Shown: one piece after another, positions 46,175-55,395 of the stretch
How positions within the stretch are numbered: position 1 is the first letter of the stretch
Layout: each line of letters begins with the position of its first letter
Source: Nitrospira sp. CR1.1
Lineage (GTDB): Bacteria > Nitrospirota > Nitrospiria > Nitrospirales > Nitrospiraceae
NCBI GenBank assembly: GCA_014055465.1
Contig: WIAF01000002.1
Coordinates: forward strand, 434,001-498,000
DNA length: 64,000 nt
Reading direction: 5' to 3'
Program-made: the position numbers and the translations under genes
Notes under the pieces: model-generated
What the model saw: the letters and a program-made list of their open reading frames with translations, nothing else
Told to the model about the DNA's origin: nothing
Databases searched by the model: none

Positions 46175-46822
46175 GTGAAACCGACGAGCGCCAGTTCTCG
46201 CAATGTCAGCCAGGATCGCCAGGCCAGCCTGATTGCCTCTGCCGCGAACTTGTTTGCCGCCAAGGGCTTCAAAGGCACCACCACCAAAGAAATCGCCAAG
46301 GCCGCCGGCGTGAGCGAAGCGCTGGTGTTCAAGTACTTTCCGACTAAGCGGGCACTGTACACCGCCATCCTGGCCGAAAAGGCTCCGTTGAGCGAACTGC
46401 TGAGCGCCGTGGAGAAATGTGCGCACAAACGTGACGACCATCGGGTCTTTACCCTGATTGCCAGCTACCGGATCCGCCCGGGCGCCGATCCCACGATGTT
46501 ACGGCTACTGCTCTTCAGCGCGTTGGAGGGCCATGAGCTCGCCGATATGTTTTTCGGAAAACAACACCGGGTATTCTATGACTATTTAGCCGGCTACATT
46601 CAGACCAGGATCGACGAGGGCGCTTTTCGTCCAATCGATCCCTTGCTCGCGGCGCGCGCCTTCATCGGCATGGTCGTGCACCACCGACTGCTACACGAAA
46701 TTTTCGACGTGCCCTTGCACTGTCCCCATAAAGAGATTGTCGCCACCTATGCGGAACTGTTTTTGAACGGCCTCCAGCCTTCATCCACCGATAAAAAACG
46801 AGGCCTGACTCGTGTCCGGTAA
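46175..46822 (+). CDS. TetR/AcrR family transcriptional repressor
   Basis: 215 aa. The N-terminal helix-turn-helix is clear (FAAKGFKGTTTKEIAKAAGV, then SEALVFKYFPTKRALY). The C-terminal ligand domain is not assigned. GTG start; no ATG in a better position. Its 3' end overlaps the membrane fusion protein gene by about eleven bases, and the palindrome at 46143-46160 lies just upstream, so it most likely represses itself and the pump. Confidence 0.92.
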   Translation: MKPTSASSRNVSQDRQASLIASAANLFAAKGFKGTTTKEIAKAAGVSEALVFKYFPTKRALYTAILAEKAPLSELLSAVEKCAHKRDDHRVFTLIASYRIRPGADPTMLRLLLFSALEGHELADMFFGKQHRVFYDYLAGYIQTRIDEGAFRPIDPLLAARAFIGMVVHHRLLHEIFDVPLHCPHKEIVATYAELFLNGLQPSSTDKKRGLTRVR

Positions 46823-48005
46823 TCCGATCAAACGGCATCCGATCGTCACCCTGGGCATCATCCTCTTTGTCGCCGTAGCGGCATTGGTCGTGTTCCGCCT
46901 CACGAGCGGCGCCAAAACGGACCCGCGCAAGAACCGGATTCTCACCGTGGGCACCATGACGCCCATCAAACAGGATCTCGACGTGCGGTTGACCTATACC
47001 GCCGATTTGATTCCGAACCAGCTCGTCAACATCTTCTCCCGCGTGGACGGCTACATTGCCAGGATCTATGTGGATAAGGGCGATTTGGTAAAGGCGAATC
47101 AGTTGCTGGTCGAAATCGACCATACCGACTACATCCATGCGGTCAATCAGGCCAAGGCCAATCTCTTGTCGGCCAAAGCGAAGGTCGTCCAGCAGGACGC
47201 CGGAGTACGGAACGCCACCCTCACGCTTGACCGCATGCAAGCGCTGATCAAAGACCAGTTTGTCTCGCAGCAGGACCTGGATACGGCCCTGGTGAACCGC
47301 GATGCGGCCGTGGCCCTACAGGATTCTCTGCGCGCGCAGGTGCAACAGATGACGGTCGCCCTGGCACAGGCCGAGACGAATCTTGCCTATTCCTACATCC
47401 GCGCCCCCTTTGCCGGCTATATCGCCGAGCGCAACCTCGACCCCGGCGCCTATGTGAGCGGCACAACCGCCAGCACGTCTACCGTGTCGCGCGGCATCCT
47501 GAGCGTGCACGACGTTGAAACCGTGCGCACATTGATCGAAGTCGTGGAGAAGGATGTGCCCCTTGTGCAAGTCGGGCAACGCGCCGACGTTCGCGCCGAG
47601 GCCTATCCGAATGAGGTGTTCGACGGCCGAGTAACCCGCATTGTGCAGGCATTGAACCGCGCCACCCGCACCATGACCGTGGAGGTCGATCTGCCGAATA
47701 AGGACCACCGCCTCAAAGGCGGCATGTTCGCCCGCGTCGAAGTCCTGGTCGGAAAACATCCCCAGGCGATTCAGATTCCTCTGGACGCCGTGAGCCGGCT
47801 CGAAGACTCGCAGTATGTCTATGTCGTACAAGACGGGAAGGCGCACCAAGTGCCGGTCGAACTGGGCGCGCGCGCCGAGAACCGTGTCGAAGTGCTGAAA
47901 GGCCTCGCAGGGGACGAACAACTGATCGTCTCCGGCAAAGACTTGGTCAGCGAAGGTGTCCCGGTACAAACGCAGCCGATAGATGCCGCGAAACGTGAGT
48001 CGTAA
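46812..48005 (+). CDS. RND efflux periplasmic adaptor (membrane fusion protein, HlyD/AcrA family)
   Basis: 397 aa: N-terminal membrane anchor (about residues 10-28), barrel-sandwich lipoyl halves (VNIFSRVDGYIARIYVDKGD and ETNLAYSYIRAPFAGYIAER) flanking a coiled-coil hairpin (about 105-185), then a beta-barrel and membrane-proximal domain. It couples the inner-membrane pump to an outer-membrane channel; no TolC-like gene is in the window. GTG start overlapping the TetR gene. No lipobox, so held by the helix. Confidence 0.92.
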   Translation: MSGNPIKRHPIVTLGIILFVAVAALVVFRLTSGAKTDPRKNRILTVGTMTPIKQDLDVRLTYTADLIPNQLVNIFSRVDGYIARIYVDKGDLVKANQLLVEIDHTDYIHAVNQAKANLLSAKAKVVQQDAGVRNATLTLDRMQALIKDQFVSQQDLDTALVNRDAAVALQDSLRAQVQQMTVALAQAETNLAYSYIRAPFAGYIAERNLDPGAYVSGTTASTSTVSRGILSVHDVETVRTLIEVVEKDVPLVQVGQRADVRAEAYPNEVFDGRVTRIVQALNRATRTMTVEVDLPNKDHRLKGGMFARVEVLVGKHPQAIQIPLDAVSRLEDSQYVYVVQDGKAHQVPVELGARAENRVEVLKGLAGDEQLIVSGKDLVSEGVPVQTQPIDAAKRES

Positions 48006-48012
48006 AAAGTAC

Positions 48013-48077
48013 AAGGTGAAGGAACCTCTCGCGTTGTCTTCATTGCGTGTCACCTCTCACCTTTCACCTTTCACGCT
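48013..48077. repeat. GGTGAA/TTCACC inverted-repeat spacer, copy C1
   Basis: AAGGTGAAGG (48013-48022) pairs with CCTTTCACCTT (48060-48070) with one bulge; the right side is a tandem of TCACCTT-like units ending TTTCACG. It fills the 78-base gap between the adaptor and the pump genes. Confidence 0.55.
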
Positions 48078-48083
48078 TCCATT

Positions 48084-51000
48084 ATGTGGCTGACACTCCT
48101 CGCGCTCCGCAATCGCATCGGCATCCTGATGTTGTCCCTGGCAATGGTGATTCTGGGGGCTACTTCGCTGGAACGCCTTCCGGTCGATCTCTTTCCTAAC
48201 ATTCAAGTTCCTGTCGCGTTCGTCGGCGTCATTTACAAGGGCGCGCCTCCGCTCGACATCGAACAGAGCGTCGTCTACCCCATCGAGAAGGCCGTCAGTT
48301 CCGCCTCCAACGTCGAACATGTGGAGTCCTTTGCCAAGCAGGGCATCGGTGCGGTGCAGATCTGGTTCAATTGGGGGGCGGATATCAACGTCGGCCAAAT
48401 GGAAGTGATGCAGCGCATCACCCAGATTTTGAACAGCCTCCCGCCCGGCATTCTGCAGCCCTTCATCGTCAAATTCGACGTCTCCAACATCCCGGTCGCC
48501 TTCGTGACGGCCTCCGGCGGCGACCTTGACGAACGCGCGCTCTACGACCTGGCCTACAACACCGTCGCCCCGCAAATTGAACAAATCGCCAACGTCGCAG
48601 CTGCCACGGTGGAAGGCGGGAAGATCAGACAGATCAACATCAATCTGGACCCGGCTTTATTGCAGGCGCGCGGCCTCTCGATCCTCGATGTCGTCAAGGC
48701 CGTGAAGGCGTCCAACCTGATCCTGCCTTCGGGCGACATCAAGGCCGGGAACCTCGATTACAACGTATTCACCAACACGCAGTTCAAAACCGTGGAACCG
48801 ATCAACGACGTCGTCGTGAAGATCGACGCGCGGGGCAATCCCGTGCGCGTGCGGGATGTCGGCGTCCTCTCCGACTCATCGGACATTCAAACCAACGTCG
48901 TCCGCACGGACGGCAAACGGTCCGTCTATCTGCGCGTCAACAAGCAGCCGATCGCCAATACCGTGGAAGTCGTCGATGCGTTGCGCAAAGCGATTCCCAA
49001 AATGATCGGCATCCCGCCCGGCGTGCAGTTGGGGATCTCCTTCGATCAATCGATTTACATCCGGCAATCGATCAAGAACCTCATCGAGCAGGCGCTCCAC
49101 GGATCGTTGCTCGCGGCGGCGGTCATCCTCCTGTTCCTGAGAAACCTCACCAGCACGTTGATCATCTCAGTCGCCATCCCGCTCTCGATTCTCGTGACGT
49201 TCATCGTGCTGTATTTCACCAACCAGACGCTGAACGTGTTTACGATGGGCGGCCTGGCGCTGGGCATCGGACGTCTGGTGGACGATTCGATCGTCGAACT
49301 CGAGAACATTCAACGCCATCTGAATGTCGACCGGAACCGCTGGGACGCCATCGTCAACGCCGCGCGCGAGGTCGCCATGCCGATCTTCGCCTCAACGGTC
49401 ACCACCGTCGTCGTGTTCCTGCCGATGTTTTTTATCGTGGGCATCGCGCGGCTCCTGCTTATTCCGCTGACTCTCACGATCGCCATTGCCCTCTTCACCT
49501 CATTCTTCGTCTCGCGGACCGTGACCCCGGCGCTCTGTTATCGCTTCTTGAAGTCGGAGCAGGAGGCGCACCGTTCCCTGCCCGCCTGGTTCGTGCGCAT
49601 CATGCAGTGGAGCCAGCGCCGCTACGAAGCCCTCGACGAAGGGTACGAACGCAGCCTGCGTTGGATATTGGCCCATCGCCGCACGTTATTGGTCGCCGTG
49701 GTCGCGCTGTTTGTCAGTTCTCTTGCATTACTACCTTTTATTGGAACCGAATTTCTGCCGGTGTCGGATGAAAGCCAGTTCCGCATCGTTTTGCGGGCGC
49801 CCGTGGGCCAGCGGGTGGAGAAAACCGTCGAGCAAGTCGCCGAGGTCGAACGGGTGCTGCGTGAAAAGATTCCGCCGGACGAACTGGAAGCGATCGCCTC
49901 CAGCACCGGCGTGCTCGCGCAGGGCCGATCCTCATTGTTTAATCCCAACACGGGACCGCATACCTCAGTCATTTCCGTCTATCTGGCCTCTCCCGATAAA
50001 CGCCGGCGCAACCAGGTTGAAATCATGAACGCCGTCCGGCCGTCAGTGGTCAAACTCTTTCCCGGCGTGGCGATGTTTTTCGATCCCGGCGGCCTGGTCA
50101 AACGCGTGACGAGCTTCGGGTCGCAAAAATCCATCGACGTGGAAATTTACGGGTACGATTTCGAGAAGGCCCGCACCGTCATCCAACAGACGCAGGAGAT
50201 CATGCACAAGATCCCCGGCATGGCGGACATAGAAGTCAGCCGGGAGGAGAACTACCCTGAAGTCAACGTGGTCGTGGATCGAGAAAAGGCCGCGCTCCTG
50301 GGTATCAGCGAAACGGACGTGGCCAATGCCGTGCTGTTTTCCCTGAACGGCAACGGCCAGACTGACCCGATTATCTACACCGACCCGCAAAACGGGAACG
50401 AGTACTACATCAGCGCCTGGCTCGCGGAGGAGCACCGCAAGGACCTGACAGCCATTGAGCATGTGCTGCTCACGACCAAAAACGGCGAGCCGGTCTTGCT
50501 CAAGAACCTTGCCACCCTCAAGCTGAATGCCGGCCCTGTAAAAATCGAGCGCAAATATTTCCAGCGGGTCGTCCACATCACAGCCAACCCCGTCGGTCGT
50601 GATCTCGGCGCGATTGCCCAGGACCTGGAAGCGGCCTTCGCCCAGCTGCAATTGCCAACGGGCTTCAGCATCCGGCTCGCCGGCCAAATCCAGCAACAGC
50701 GCGAGACCTTCGAGGGCCTCATGTATGCCAGCGCCCTGGCCTTGATCCTGGTGTACATGGTGATGGCCGCACAGTTTAAGTCGCTCATCGATCCCTTCAT
50801 CATCATGTTTTCGGTCCCGATGGGAATTCCCGGCGTGATCGTGATCCTGTACCTCACCAACACTACCATCTCCACCTCATCATTGATGGGCATCATCATG
50901 ATGCTGGGTATCGTCGTGTCGAACGGCGTCCTGCTAGTGGACTACACCAACGTCTTGCGACGCCGGGGGCTCGACCTTTCCACCGCTGTCGTCACGGCCT

Positions 51001-51263
51001 CTCGCACCAGACTGCGGCCGATTCTCATGACTTCTCTCGCCACGGTCGTGGGCCTGATCCCGATGGCCCTCGGCTTGGGGACCGGTAGTGAAACCAATGC
51101 GCCGCTCGCGCGGGCCGTAGTCGGTGGCCTCACCGTCTCGACGATTCTGACGCTGTTTCTCGTCCCGACCGTCTATACGATGCTGGAAGAGCGGTTTCCA
51201 CGGCGAGCCGATCAACTGGGGGAGACCCCGGCAGACGTCGAACTCGCCGGACAACAGGCTTAG
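48084..51263 (+). CDS. RND multidrug efflux transporter (AcrB/HAE1-like)
   Basis: 1059 aa proton-driven inner-membrane pump: 12 membrane helices with two large periplasmic loops. It begins WLTLLALRNRIGILMLSLAM, followed by LPVDLFPNIQVPVAFV. Helix 4 carries the proton-relay Asp pair in GIGRLVDDSIVELEN (near residue 400), and the matching Lys-free TM10 region follows later. No heavy-metal signature, so drugs or lipids are more likely substrates. Forms an operon with the upstream TetR and adaptor genes. Confidence 0.93.
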   Translation: MWLTLLALRNRIGILMLSLAMVILGATSLERLPVDLFPNIQVPVAFVGVIYKGAPPLDIEQSVVYPIEKAVSSASNVEHVESFAKQGIGAVQIWFNWGADINVGQMEVMQRITQILNSLPPGILQPFIVKFDVSNIPVAFVTASGGDLDERALYDLAYNTVAPQIEQIANVAAATVEGGKIRQININLDPALLQARGLSILDVVKAVKASNLILPSGDIKAGNLDYNVFTNTQFKTVEPINDVVVKIDARGNPVRVRDVGVLSDSSDIQTNVVRTDGKRSVYLRVNKQPIANTVEVVDALRKAIPKMIGIPPGVQLGISFDQSIYIRQSIKNLIEQALHGSLLAAAVILLFLRNLTSTLIISVAIPLSILVTFIVLYFTNQTLNVFTMGGLALGIGRLVDDSIVELENIQRHLNVDRNRWDAIVNAAREVAMPIFASTVTTVVVFLPMFFIVGIARLLLIPLTLTIAIALFTSFFVSRTVTPALCYRFLKSEQEAHRSLPAWFVRIMQWSQRRYEALDEGYERSLRWILAHRRTLLVAVVALFVSSLALLPFIGTEFLPVSDESQFRIVLRAPVGQRVEKTVEQVAEVERVLREKIPPDELEAIASSTGVLAQGRSSLFNPNTGPHTSVISVYLASPDKRRRNQVEIMNAVRPSVVKLFPGVAMFFDPGGLVKRVTSFGSQKSIDVEIYGYDFEKARTVIQQTQEIMHKIPGMADIEVSREENYPEVNVVVDREKAALLGISETDVANAVLFSLNGNGQTDPIIYTDPQNGNEYYISAWLAEEHRKDLTAIEHVLLTTKNGEPVLLKNLATLKLNAGPVKIERKYFQRVVHITANPVGRDLGAIAQDLEAAFAQLQLPTGFSIRLAGQIQQQRETFEGLMYASALALILVYMVMAAQFKSLIDPFIIMFSVPMGIPGVIVILYLTNTTISTSSLMGIIMMLGIVVSNGVLLVDYTNVLRRRGLDLSTAVVTASRTRLRPILMTSLATVVGLIPMALGLGTGSETNAPLARAVVGGLTVSTILTLFLVPTVYTMLEERFPRRADQLGETPADVELAGQQA

Positions 51264-51291
51264 CAAGCGCGTGGCCTATGTTTTGAGATTT

Positions 51292-51421
51292 GCAGGCTAT
51301 TCAGAAATGCTGTCCAGCAAGGCCGCAGGAGGCACGGCGACTGAGGTGTATCTGAAGGGTACGTCGCAAGGAGAGGCGCGTCCGAGAACGCCGCAGGCGG
51401 CATTTCTCGACAGCCTGCTAG
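51292..51421. repeat. Palindromic intergenic element, copy R2
   Basis: Arms at 51292-51310 and 51400-51418 pair with 16 of 19 matches and read GCAGGCT..AGAAATGC, different from the other copies. Core CCAGCAAGGCCGCAG, centre GTATC(6)GTAC. It lies between the convergent pump and SCP2 genes; its right edge CTAG contains the SCP2 stop codon. Confidence 0.85.
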
Positions 51422-51762
51422 GGCCGGAGGCTTGGGAAGAGGGAAGCGAGCTGGAGCGCGAGGCCCATATCACCGCTGATGCGAAGGCGACCGGTCATGG
51501 CGATCATGGTGCCGCTGACCTGGCCATTCAATACACGCAGACAATCCTCACCTGACATCGCCAGCGTGACATTCGGGTCCGGATGGGTCCCTTCGGACAC
51601 CTGGCAGGCCCCGTTCTGGATCTGAAGTTGATACTGTCCCCCGTCAGTTCCGTTCAAATCGAACTGGTAGACCACGTCCAGTCCTTCGGCAGCCTCAGAG
51701 TCCAGCTTGTCTGCGAGGGTAGAGAAAAACGCGCGAACGGTCTTAGGTGGTGATGGCTTCAT
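51418..51762 (-). CDS. SCP2 sterol-binding domain protein
   Basis: 114 aa single SCP2-like lipid-binding domain: TVRAFFSTLADKL helix, YQFDLNGTDGGQYQLQIQNGACQVSEG sheet, and DPNVTLAMSGEDCLRVLNGQ then GRLRISGDMGLALQLASLF. Such domains carry hydrophobic ligands in the cytoplasm. The frame is open 48 codons upstream but ATG 51762 fits the domain start. The TAG stop is supplied by the R2 element edge. Confidence 0.87.
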   Translation of the reverse strand: MKPSPPKTVRAFFSTLADKLDSEAAEGLDVVYQFDLNGTDGGQYQLQIQNGACQVSEGTHPDPNVTLAMSGEDCLRVLNGQVSGTMIAMTGRLRISGDMGLALQLASLFPSLRP

Positions 51763-51823
51763 GACTTGGAGCCCCGGCAGGAGAACAGCCCCCTGCCGGG
51801 GCCGAGATCCAGGAGGGATCGGT

Positions 51824-52267
51824 CTAGTACCGCAACATAGCCCGGTGGCTCGAACGACGGGCGCCGAAGAAGGCCTTGGAGAACTCTTCAACGACGGCCG
51901 GCTCATATCCCTTGCAACTGAAGATGTCGAGATAGGCGCTATTGGTATCGTTGGCGAAATGTCCGCTGATCAAGGACGTCTCGATCAACTGCACCATGCT
52001 GTAACCCGCTACCCGGCCTTCGCCGAAATTCACGATCTGGCAGGAGCCATACCGCTTCATCTCGATCAGCTCGCAGAGCTGCACAACATAGGCTTCAATT
52101 TGTTTGGCATCGCGGATGCGTTCGGGAATGCAATCGTGGAGGTCAACAGAGGTGCAAATGCCCCAGGCTTTGCCGGGTCCGACAGAGTCCGGATGGACCG
52201 CGGAGTCAGCAATCCTGGCTGAAGATGATGAGATGTCGTCTGAAGTGGCACCTTCGGCGTTGTGCAT
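51824..52267 (-). CDS. S-adenosylmethionine decarboxylase-like protein with altered active site
   Basis: 147 aa. The AdoMetDC fold is visible: KAWGICTSVDLHDCIPERIRDAKQI, a second strand GSCQIVNFGEGRVAGYSMVQLIE, and SAYLDIFSCKGYEPAVVEEF with the catalytic Cys region. The usual ESHxSxHTWPE segment, which yields the pyruvoyl serine, is replaced by ETSLISGHFANDT (Glu96, Thr97, Ser98). The standard pyruvoyl enzyme therefore looks unlikely. About 30 unaligned residues precede the domain. ATG 52267 has AAGG upstream and a good promoter. Confidence 0.75.
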   Translation of the reverse strand: MHNAEGATSDDISSSSARIADSAVHPDSVGPGKAWGICTSVDLHDCIPERIRDAKQIEAYVVQLCELIEMKRYGSCQIVNFGEGRVAGYSMVQLIETSLISGHFANDTNSAYLDIFSCKGYEPAVVEEFSKAFFGARRSSHRAMLRY

Positions 52268-52321
52268 ATGCGATATGACCTTTCTGTTGGGGATGGTGGG
52301 AGTAGTGAAGCATGTATTTGC

Positions 52322-52350
52322 ACTATACTGAACGTTCGAAACACTGTAAA
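52322..52350 (-). promoter_or_regulatory. Sigma-70 promoter of the AdoMetDC-like gene
   Basis: Minus strand: TTTACA (52350-52345), 17-base spacer, TATAGT (52327-52322), each five of six consensus matches. It gives a leader of about 50 bases before the ATG at 52267. Confidence 0.65.
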
Positions 52351-52376
52351 TATTTATCTCCGAAATTTCACGCGCA

Positions 52377-52406
52377 TTGACAAACTCGCGACCCCTTAGC
52401 GAGAAT
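52377..52406 (+). promoter_or_regulatory. Promoter of the zinc-ribbon gene
   Basis: TTGACA (52377-52382) and GAGAAT (52401-52406), 18-base spacer. The predicted start point is at or next to the ATG at 52414, so the mRNA may be leaderless. Confidence 0.45.
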
Positions 52407-52413
52407 GCCGCCC

Positions 52414-52599
52414 ATGTCTGACACACCCACACCGCAATCCAACGCCTCGACCCCGACTGCTGAACTCCCTGACCGCCTGTGCACCTGGTGCAAGGTGGCC
52501 ATGACCAAACGCCTGGTGGCCGGAGGCCAGTTCATTCACTACACCTGCCCCAAATGTGTGTTTCAGCACACGACCAAGCGAACGCCCCAGGCGCAATAG
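52414..52599 (+). CDS. Small zinc-ribbon protein
   Basis: 61 aa. Two Cys pairs, CTWC and CPKC (about 25 residues apart), after a Ser/Thr/Pro-rich N-terminus of some 20 residues, form a likely zinc ribbon. No other domain. An ATG three codons upstream (52405) is in frame, but neither start has a Shine-Dalgarno. Function unknown. Convergent with the oxidoreductase gene across element R3. Confidence 0.65.
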   Translation: MSDTPTPQSNASTPTAELPDRLCTWCKVAMTKRLVAGGQFIHYTCPKCVFQHTTKRTPQAQ

Positions 52600-52657
52600 C
52601 TCTTTCGACGCGCGGCGAGATCGATTCTGGCGACCTTTTTTAGTCACCCGGCGGTCG

Positions 52658-52782
52658 GGCCGATCAAAGAGGTCGTCCAGCAAGGCCGCAGGAAGCATGA
52701 CGACTGAGGCGTACCTTCTGGGTACGTTGCAGGGAGGCGTGCAACCGAGAGCGCCGCTGGCGCCCTCTTTCATCGGCCGTCA
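52658..52782. repeat. Palindromic intergenic element, copy R3
   Basis: Arms at 52658-52672 and 52764-52778 (GGCCGATcAAAGAGG type) match 14 of 15. Core GTCCAGCAAGGCCGCAG, centre GTACC(5)GGTAC hairpin. The right edge abuts the TGA of the oxidoreductase gene (52780-52782); the left part follows the zinc-ribbon gene. Confidence 0.85.
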
Positions 52783-53490
52783 CTCGTCGTAGTACTTTTC
52801 GCGATAGATCGGACACAATCCCTTGGCGTTGATCCGCGCTGTCACGTCCTTGATCATCGCGCTTCCCCCGCAGAGATAGACCGCAAGATTCCTGACGGAG
52901 TTGATCCGCTCCTCCACCAAGGCCGTCACTCGACCATGGGCGCCTGACCACCCCGGCTCCGGCCTGGAGAGCGTCGTCACGACAATAAAGTTGGGATGAG
53001 CCAAAGCCAGCGCGGCCCATTCATCTTGCCAATAGAGATCCCGCTGGCTGCGGAGCCCCCAAAACAGCGTCACCGGCCGGTCCGGCGCGCGCTGCAATTG
53101 CGCCAGAATCATGCTCCGCATTGGCGCAATGCCGGTTCCCGTCGCCACAAACAACAGTTCCCTGTCCCCATCGTCCTTGAGGTAGAACGCGCCCGCCGGG
53201 CCCTTGAATGAGGTTCGCGATCCTTCCCGCAAACTGAACAGATACCCAGAACCGGGCCCGCCTTGAACGAGATTAAGCACCAGGAGGATTCGATCTCGCT
53301 GCTCCGGCGACGACGCAATGGAATAGGGCCTGGTCACGGGGCGGGGCTGCCCTTCCTTCGGCACTTCGAACGAGACAAACTGCCCGGCTTTGAAGGTGAG
53401 ACTCGTCGGCTCCAGGAGACGCAGCTCGATCGCCCGTACGTCGTGCGTCAGATCCTGGATGCGGCTCACTTCAGCCGTGAACGTGTTCAC
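52780..53490 (-). CDS. FAD/NAD(P)-binding oxidoreductase, ferredoxin-reductase fold
   Basis: 236 aa with the two FNR-type domains. FAD motif RPYSIAS at residues 54-60, NAD(P) motif TGTGIAP at 117-123, and a C-terminal VYLCGGSAMIKDV. No iron-sulfur or flavodoxin domain is attached, so it must pass electrons to a separate protein that cannot be named from context. It is followed by the zinc-ribbon gene on the other strand. Confidence 0.88.
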   Translation of the reverse strand: MNTFTAEVSRIQDLTHDVRAIELRLLEPTSLTFKAGQFVSFEVPKEGQPRPVTRPYSIASSPEQRDRILLVLNLVQGGPGSGYLFSLREGSRTSFKGPAGAFYLKDDGDRELLFVATGTGIAPMRSMILAQLQRAPDRPVTLFWGLRSQRDLYWQDEWAALALAHPNFIVVTTLSRPEPGWSGAHGRVTALVEERINSVRNLAVYLCGGSAMIKDVTARINAKGLCPIYREKYYDE

Positions 53491-53532
53491 GGCTTCCAGC
53501 CTGAGACGAAGTGACGGGAATGGAAAATCCGG

Positions 53533-54246
53533 TTACCCTCGCCCGGATGGCAGCAGCAAGTGCGTCTCATAACTCATGATACCAAGAAATGCGGCGAGGC
53601 CGAGGTAGTACAGGCCATAACTGATTTTGGTCGCGAGCGGCACCTCGTAGTACCGTTCTGGCAGGCCGTGGGGGCCACCACGGAAGGTGGCCATGACATG
53701 CGGAATCGCCAGGATCGCGATCAAGAGCAGCATGGGGCTCTGGTTCATGATGAACAGGCCGATCAGAATCGGCACCCCCAGCCACCAGACCTTGGGCGAG
53801 ATAATGGCCGTGATCCGCCCGCCGTCCAATGGCGACAGGGGGATAAGATTGAACAGATTGATCATGAATCCCGCGTAGGCCAGAGCCAGCAACAATTGGC
53901 TTTGAGTATATTCGGCCGCGTAATAACAGGCCATGGCCGCCACGGTCCCGGCAACCGGCCCGGCGATCCCCACATAGGCCTCGGTTTCCACGTCCATCGG
54001 CTGCTCTTTGAGTTGAATCCAGGCGCCCACGAAGGGAATAAAGGTCGGAGCACCGACGTTGAGATTCCGCTGTTTGGCGGCGGCGTAATGCCCCAGTTCG
54101 TGAAACAAAATCAGCAGCACGAACCCCACCGCATACCACCAGCCGAAGATGAAACTGTATGCCACCATCGACAGCAGCATAGTGCCGCCGGTGAGCGCGA
54201 TCTTGCCAAATTTGAGGCCGCTCAAGAGCAACAGGAGAAATTTCAC
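53533..54246 (-). CDS. Site-2 protease family (M50) membrane metalloprotease
   Basis: 237 aa, six membrane helices. Zinc site HELGH at residues 49-53 within ILFHELGHYAAA, second ligand motif LDGG at 140-143 within IPLSPLDGGRI. No PDZ or CBS domain. Such proteases cut membrane-bound regulators; the target is unknown. Overlaps the DUF2167 gene by four bases, so the two are probably made together. Confidence 0.88.
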   Translation of the reverse strand: MKFLLLLLSGLKFGKIALTGGTMLLSMVAYSFIFGWWYAVGFVLLILFHELGHYAAAKQRNLNVGAPTFIPFVGAWIQLKEQPMDVETEAYVGIAGPVAGTVAAMACYYAAEYTQSQLLLALAYAGFMINLFNLIPLSPLDGGRITAIISPKVWWLGVPILIGLFIMNQSPMLLLIAILAIPHVMATFRGGPHGLPERYYEVPLATKISYGLYYLGLAAFLGIMSYETHLLLPSGRG

Positions 54247-55142
54247 GACGACAATCCCCCGCCGCCGCCCGGCTGCTCAGCCTGCGGTTTCCTTTTGAGA
54301 TATTTCGCGGCCAATCCGCCGAGCGCAATCACCAGCAGCATCAACAGCTTCTTTCCGGCCAGCACCAAGGGAATCATGAAGGCCCAGAGTTTCGCCAACA
54401 GGCCTGACTTGACGGCTGCGCCCGCGATGAGCGCCGTCAGGCCGACCGCCGCCACCTTGTCGGTCGTACTGTTAAAGTCGGTATACCGTTTCCCTTCGAC
54501 GAACTCCACATTCGCCAGCAGGAGGCTGACGTGCGGCTTCAGCATCGGCAGCTGCTCCAGCGATCCCACCATATTCATGCTGAGATATCCCTGCCGCCCT
54601 AAGGCCAGCGTGTTGTAATTGACCCCCACTGCCGATTCCTGCTCCTGCGCCGAGATCGCCCATACCACCTTGTTCGCAGCCTTGTCATAATGCGGCTTCT
54701 CTTCCCACCCGCGAATAATCAGCGGTGAAAAGCCTTGCGCCTGGCGGGTCTTGTTGTCTTCCTCCGTGCCTTCCTTGATGGAAGCCATCAACGCATCGGC
54801 ATCCCAATTGGCCGCCTCATCGTCCTTCACGTAGCCTGCGTCGATATAGCGCACGACCATGAACCACTGTTCGCCTTCGCCGGTCGCCGTGATCAACCCC
54901 AGCTCGGAACCGGAGGGGAAGTTCCCCATCCGCTTCAACAGCGCTTGCGTCTCTTGCGCTCCAAGAAATTGATAGCCTTTGGGAAGTTTCAGCAACGCCT
55001 GATCGCCCAGCTTGGCCTCGGTCGGCCCCGCAATCCAGTGCAGCGCCGCCGGTTTCGGCTCATCGGCGAGGATCGACGAGACAGGAAAGCCGACAACCAA
55101 GCCCAGCAATATGAGCAACAGCCCGATGTGGCGACGAATCAT
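54243..55142 (-). CDS. DUF2167 membrane protein
   Basis: About 299 aa: signal peptide to about residue 26, then a soluble extracytoplasmic region (VVRYIDAGYVKDDEA, YSxxR-free) typical of DUF2167 (GITATGEGEQW-like, VWAISAQEQES), and two C-terminal helices (about 225-275) ending in a polar Gly-rich tail. The ATG at 55142 has GGGAGG nine bases upstream. Function of the family is unknown. Coupled to the M50 protease. Confidence 0.8.
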   Translation of the reverse strand: MIRRHIGLLLILLGLVVGFPVSSILADEPKPAALHWIAGPTEAKLGDQALLKLPKGYQFLGAQETQALLKRMGNFPSGSELGLITATGEGEQWFMVVRYIDAGYVKDDEAANWDADALMASIKEGTEEDNKTRQAQGFSPLIIRGWEEKPHYDKAANKVVWAISAQEQESAVGVNYNTLALGRQGYLSMNMVGSLEQLPMLKPHVSLLLANVEFVEGKRYTDFNSTTDKVAAVGLTALIAGAAVKSGLLAKLWAFMIPLVLAGKKLLMLLVIALGGLAAKYLKRKPQAEQPGGGGGLSS

Positions 55143-55395
55143 ACCAAGGCCTCCCTGGGCAGTGGGTGAAGATGAAGCGTAGAGTTTACAGTTTACCATC
55201 CGGCTTCGACCTGAGCATGTGTGCCGACAGGGTCGCCGCTTGCCGTTCATTCATCCGCCCCTCATCACCGCGAGGTAAAAACATCCGGCAATGTGAATCA
55301 GTCGATCGCCCGTTCGAGCCGCAGGGCCGTCACCTGTGCGTTCTTCGCGCAGGTCGGCGCCGGTGGAGTCATCCTCAATCACGCACACTCATCGA
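55143..55395. other. Intergenic region between DUF2914 and DUF2167 genes (253 bp)
   Basis: No open frame of convincing coding character and no strong hairpin are seen. It should hold the promoter of the DUF2167-M50 pair. Confidence 0.45.
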
